Of a DNA stretch of 7,347 nucleotides, positions 6,688 to 7,347 are shown piece by piece; the stretch's first letter is position 1, and the number at the start of each line of letters is the position of its first letter. Below the pieces are notes generated by a model. It was not told the origin of the DNA. It did not search any database and saw nothing but the letters and a program-made list of their open reading frames with translations. This stretch comes from an uncultured Bacteroidales bacterium (GTDB lineage: Bacteria > Bacteroidota > Bacteroidia > Bacteroidales > Muribaculaceae): assembly GCA_900554845.1 (NCBI GenBank), contig USIY01000105.1, forward strand, positions 1 through 7,347, written 5' to 3'. Both the position numbers and the translations under genes were made by a program.

Positions 6688-7154
6688 AGCTTAAATGTTT
6701 TGTCGGTCTCGATTGTCTTGGATGTTACTGTTACGGTTCCGTCGCGTTGCCCCTCTTTCAACAGTTCTTCAAATTTCTGTAATGTCAGGACATACCCGCG
6801 CAACGAATCATCTTCCTCATATGTCCGCGAGTTTTTGATACCTCCGTTGCCGAGAACAAGAATTCGGTCGGAGAGACGCAGACAGTATAGACGGAGTTTT
6901 GAGCGAAGCACTGGAAGAGCCACCACAGAATCACTCATCTTGCCCTCGGGACGGAAGAAACGTTCCAGCGCTCCTTCATCGGCAATCTTATCTAAAATTT
7001 GCACTATGCGCAATAAATCTTTATTCAGTTGAGCGTCTTCAATGAATTTGAAATAAAAACGCTCGTATTCAGTCTCGGATTCTGACGAAAACTGAATGGT
7101 ATAGATGGTGCATTTGTCAGTATCATTGACTAAAACCAGTTCCACTTCGCTCAT
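6684..7154 (-). CDS. RelE/HigB-like putative toxin
   Basis: First gene of a two-gene unit with the helix-turn-helix protein. It has 156 residues. The N-terminal part (about 15-66) has a strand and helices (CTIYTIQFSS, then LNKDLLRIVQILDKIADEG). The likely core is 65-135: FFRPEGKMSDSVVALP, then LRLYCLRLSDRILVLGNGG and NSRTYEED, then a C-terminal helix. The basic strand pair R84/K86/R88/R93 fits the RelE/HigB fold, whose members are usually mRNA-cleaving toxins acting on the ribosome. No catalytic residue can be named with certainty, and it is longer than the 90-120 residues typical of RelE or HigB, with a Thr/Lys-rich tail (about 138-156). AAAAAAGG (7163-7170, minus-strand sense) is a purine-rich candidate ribosome site before the ATG at 7154. 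The toxin role is an inference from fold-like pattern and context. Confidence 0.8.
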   Translation of the reverse strand: MSEVELVLVNDTDKCTIYTIQFSSESETEYERFYFKFIEDAQLNKDLLRIVQILDKIADEGALERFFRPEGKMSDSVVALPVLRSKLRLYCLRLSDRILVLGNGGIKNSRTYEEDDSLRGYVLTLQKFEELLKEGQRDGTVTVTSKTIETDKTFKL

Positions 7155-7180
7155 ATCTATAGCCTTTTTTGATTATAACG

Positions 7181-7188
7181 CAAGGATA
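7181..7188 (-). promoter_or_regulatory. Candidate -7 element of the toxin-antitoxin-like operon
   Basis: The minus strand reads TATCCTTG, one mismatch from TAnnTTTG. It lies 27 nt upstream of the ATG at 7154, giving a leader of about 20 nt. The matching -33 region would fall around 7207-7211, inside the 20-bp palindrome. The -33 sequence itself is not recognisable. Confidence 0.4.
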
Positions 7189-7196
7189 CAACTTTT

Positions 7197-7216
7197 ATTT
7201 CACATAAATGTGAAAT
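7197..7216. promoter_or_regulatory. 20-bp palindrome, candidate autoregulatory operator
   Basis: ATTTCACAT (7197-7205) and ATGTGAAAT (7208-7216) are exact reverse complements with a 2-nt AA centre. The palindrome lies 43-62 nt upstream of the toxin-like start and covers the expected -33 region. A dimeric XRE antitoxin bound here would block RNA polymerase, as in other HigBA-type operons. The symmetry is seen directly; the ligand is inferred from the adjacent helix-turn-helix gene. Confidence 0.65.
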
Positions 7217-7249
7217 GTAAAGATTTTTTCAGTGTGCGTGCAGTTAGTT

Positions 7250-7277
7250 CATACGTTAGTAAATCCATACGTTAGTA
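7250..7277. repeat. Two exact copies of a 12-bp direct repeat
   Basis: CATACGTTAGTA occurs at 7250-7261 and 7266-7277, a period of 16 bp. The hexamer GTTAGT occurs a third time at 7243-7248. It lies upstream of the candidate toxin-antitoxin promoter and could be a second regulator site, a site for an unseen neighbouring gene, or a short duplication. Two copies are far too few for a CRISPR array or iteron origin. The remaining bases to 7347 hold no gene I can support. Confidence 0.55.
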
Positions 7278-7347
7278 CGTCATGTAATTAACCTATAAAA
7301 TCCCATAAATCGACGTAATATCTAAGCACCGAGGCGATTTGTTTCGT

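Noticed and set aside
6700..7032. 110-codon plus-strand ORF opposite the toxin-like gene
   Set aside because: Ser/Arg-rich antisense translation with no domain; the minus-strand frame has an ATGA-coupled partner and a promoter.
7250..7277. CRISPR array or replication iterons
   Set aside because: Only two 12-bp copies 16 bp apart, with no spacer structure and no cas or rep gene.

Overview
The window looks like chromosomal DNA of a Bacteroidales bacterium, perhaps Muribaculaceae or a close Bacteroides relative. The reasons are promoter elements that fit the Bacteroidetes -7 consensus TAnnTTTG, A-rich leaders instead of clear Shine-Dalgarno sites, an outer-membrane barrel with an LDEVVVKG TonB-box-like segment and a DTSRFG tail, and a DUF3943-type protein. 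The family-level placement is inference. There are six convincing protein genes. I see no rRNA, tRNA, CRISPR array, transposase or integrase.

Positions 1-98 are a non-coding flank. On the minus strand, 772-2190 encodes a membrane histidine kinase and 99-791 an OmpR-type response regulator. The kinase comes first and the two genes overlap, so they form one operon. A divergent intergenic region of about 200 bp follows. It has a plausible -7 element for each direction, and between them an 18-bp sequence repeated exactly at a 22-bp period. The repeat carries the core TAAG four times at 10, 12 and 10 bp spacing, which is the pattern expected for an OmpR-type regulator. Reading right from it, 2388-4427 encodes a TonB-dependent-receptor-like outer-membrane barrel. 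The simplest model is that the two-component pair controls the barrel gene and probably its own operon.

The barrel gene converges, with a 9-bp gap, on a minus-strand DUF3943 exported protein (4437-6062). Upstream of that gene, 6063-6423 has no convincing gene. It holds a perfect 11-bp inverted repeat, then a GC-richer stretch with several short dyads, the strongest being a GGCGGC/GCCGCC hairpin just past the next gene.

On the minus strand, 6684-7154 and 6424-6687 form a two-gene unit joined by an ATGA overlap. It encodes a RelE/HigB-like putative toxin followed by a short XRE-family helix-turn-helix protein. This is HigBA-like order (toxin first). A perfect 20-bp palindrome lies where the -33 region of the promoter should be and is the obvious candidate autoregulatory operator. 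A 12-bp direct repeat lies further upstream. The window ends in non-coding AT-rich DNA.

No wholly new system is proven here. The strongest candidates for new biology are the TAAG array linking the two-component system to the barrel receptor, and the toxin-antitoxin-like pair with its palindromic operator.
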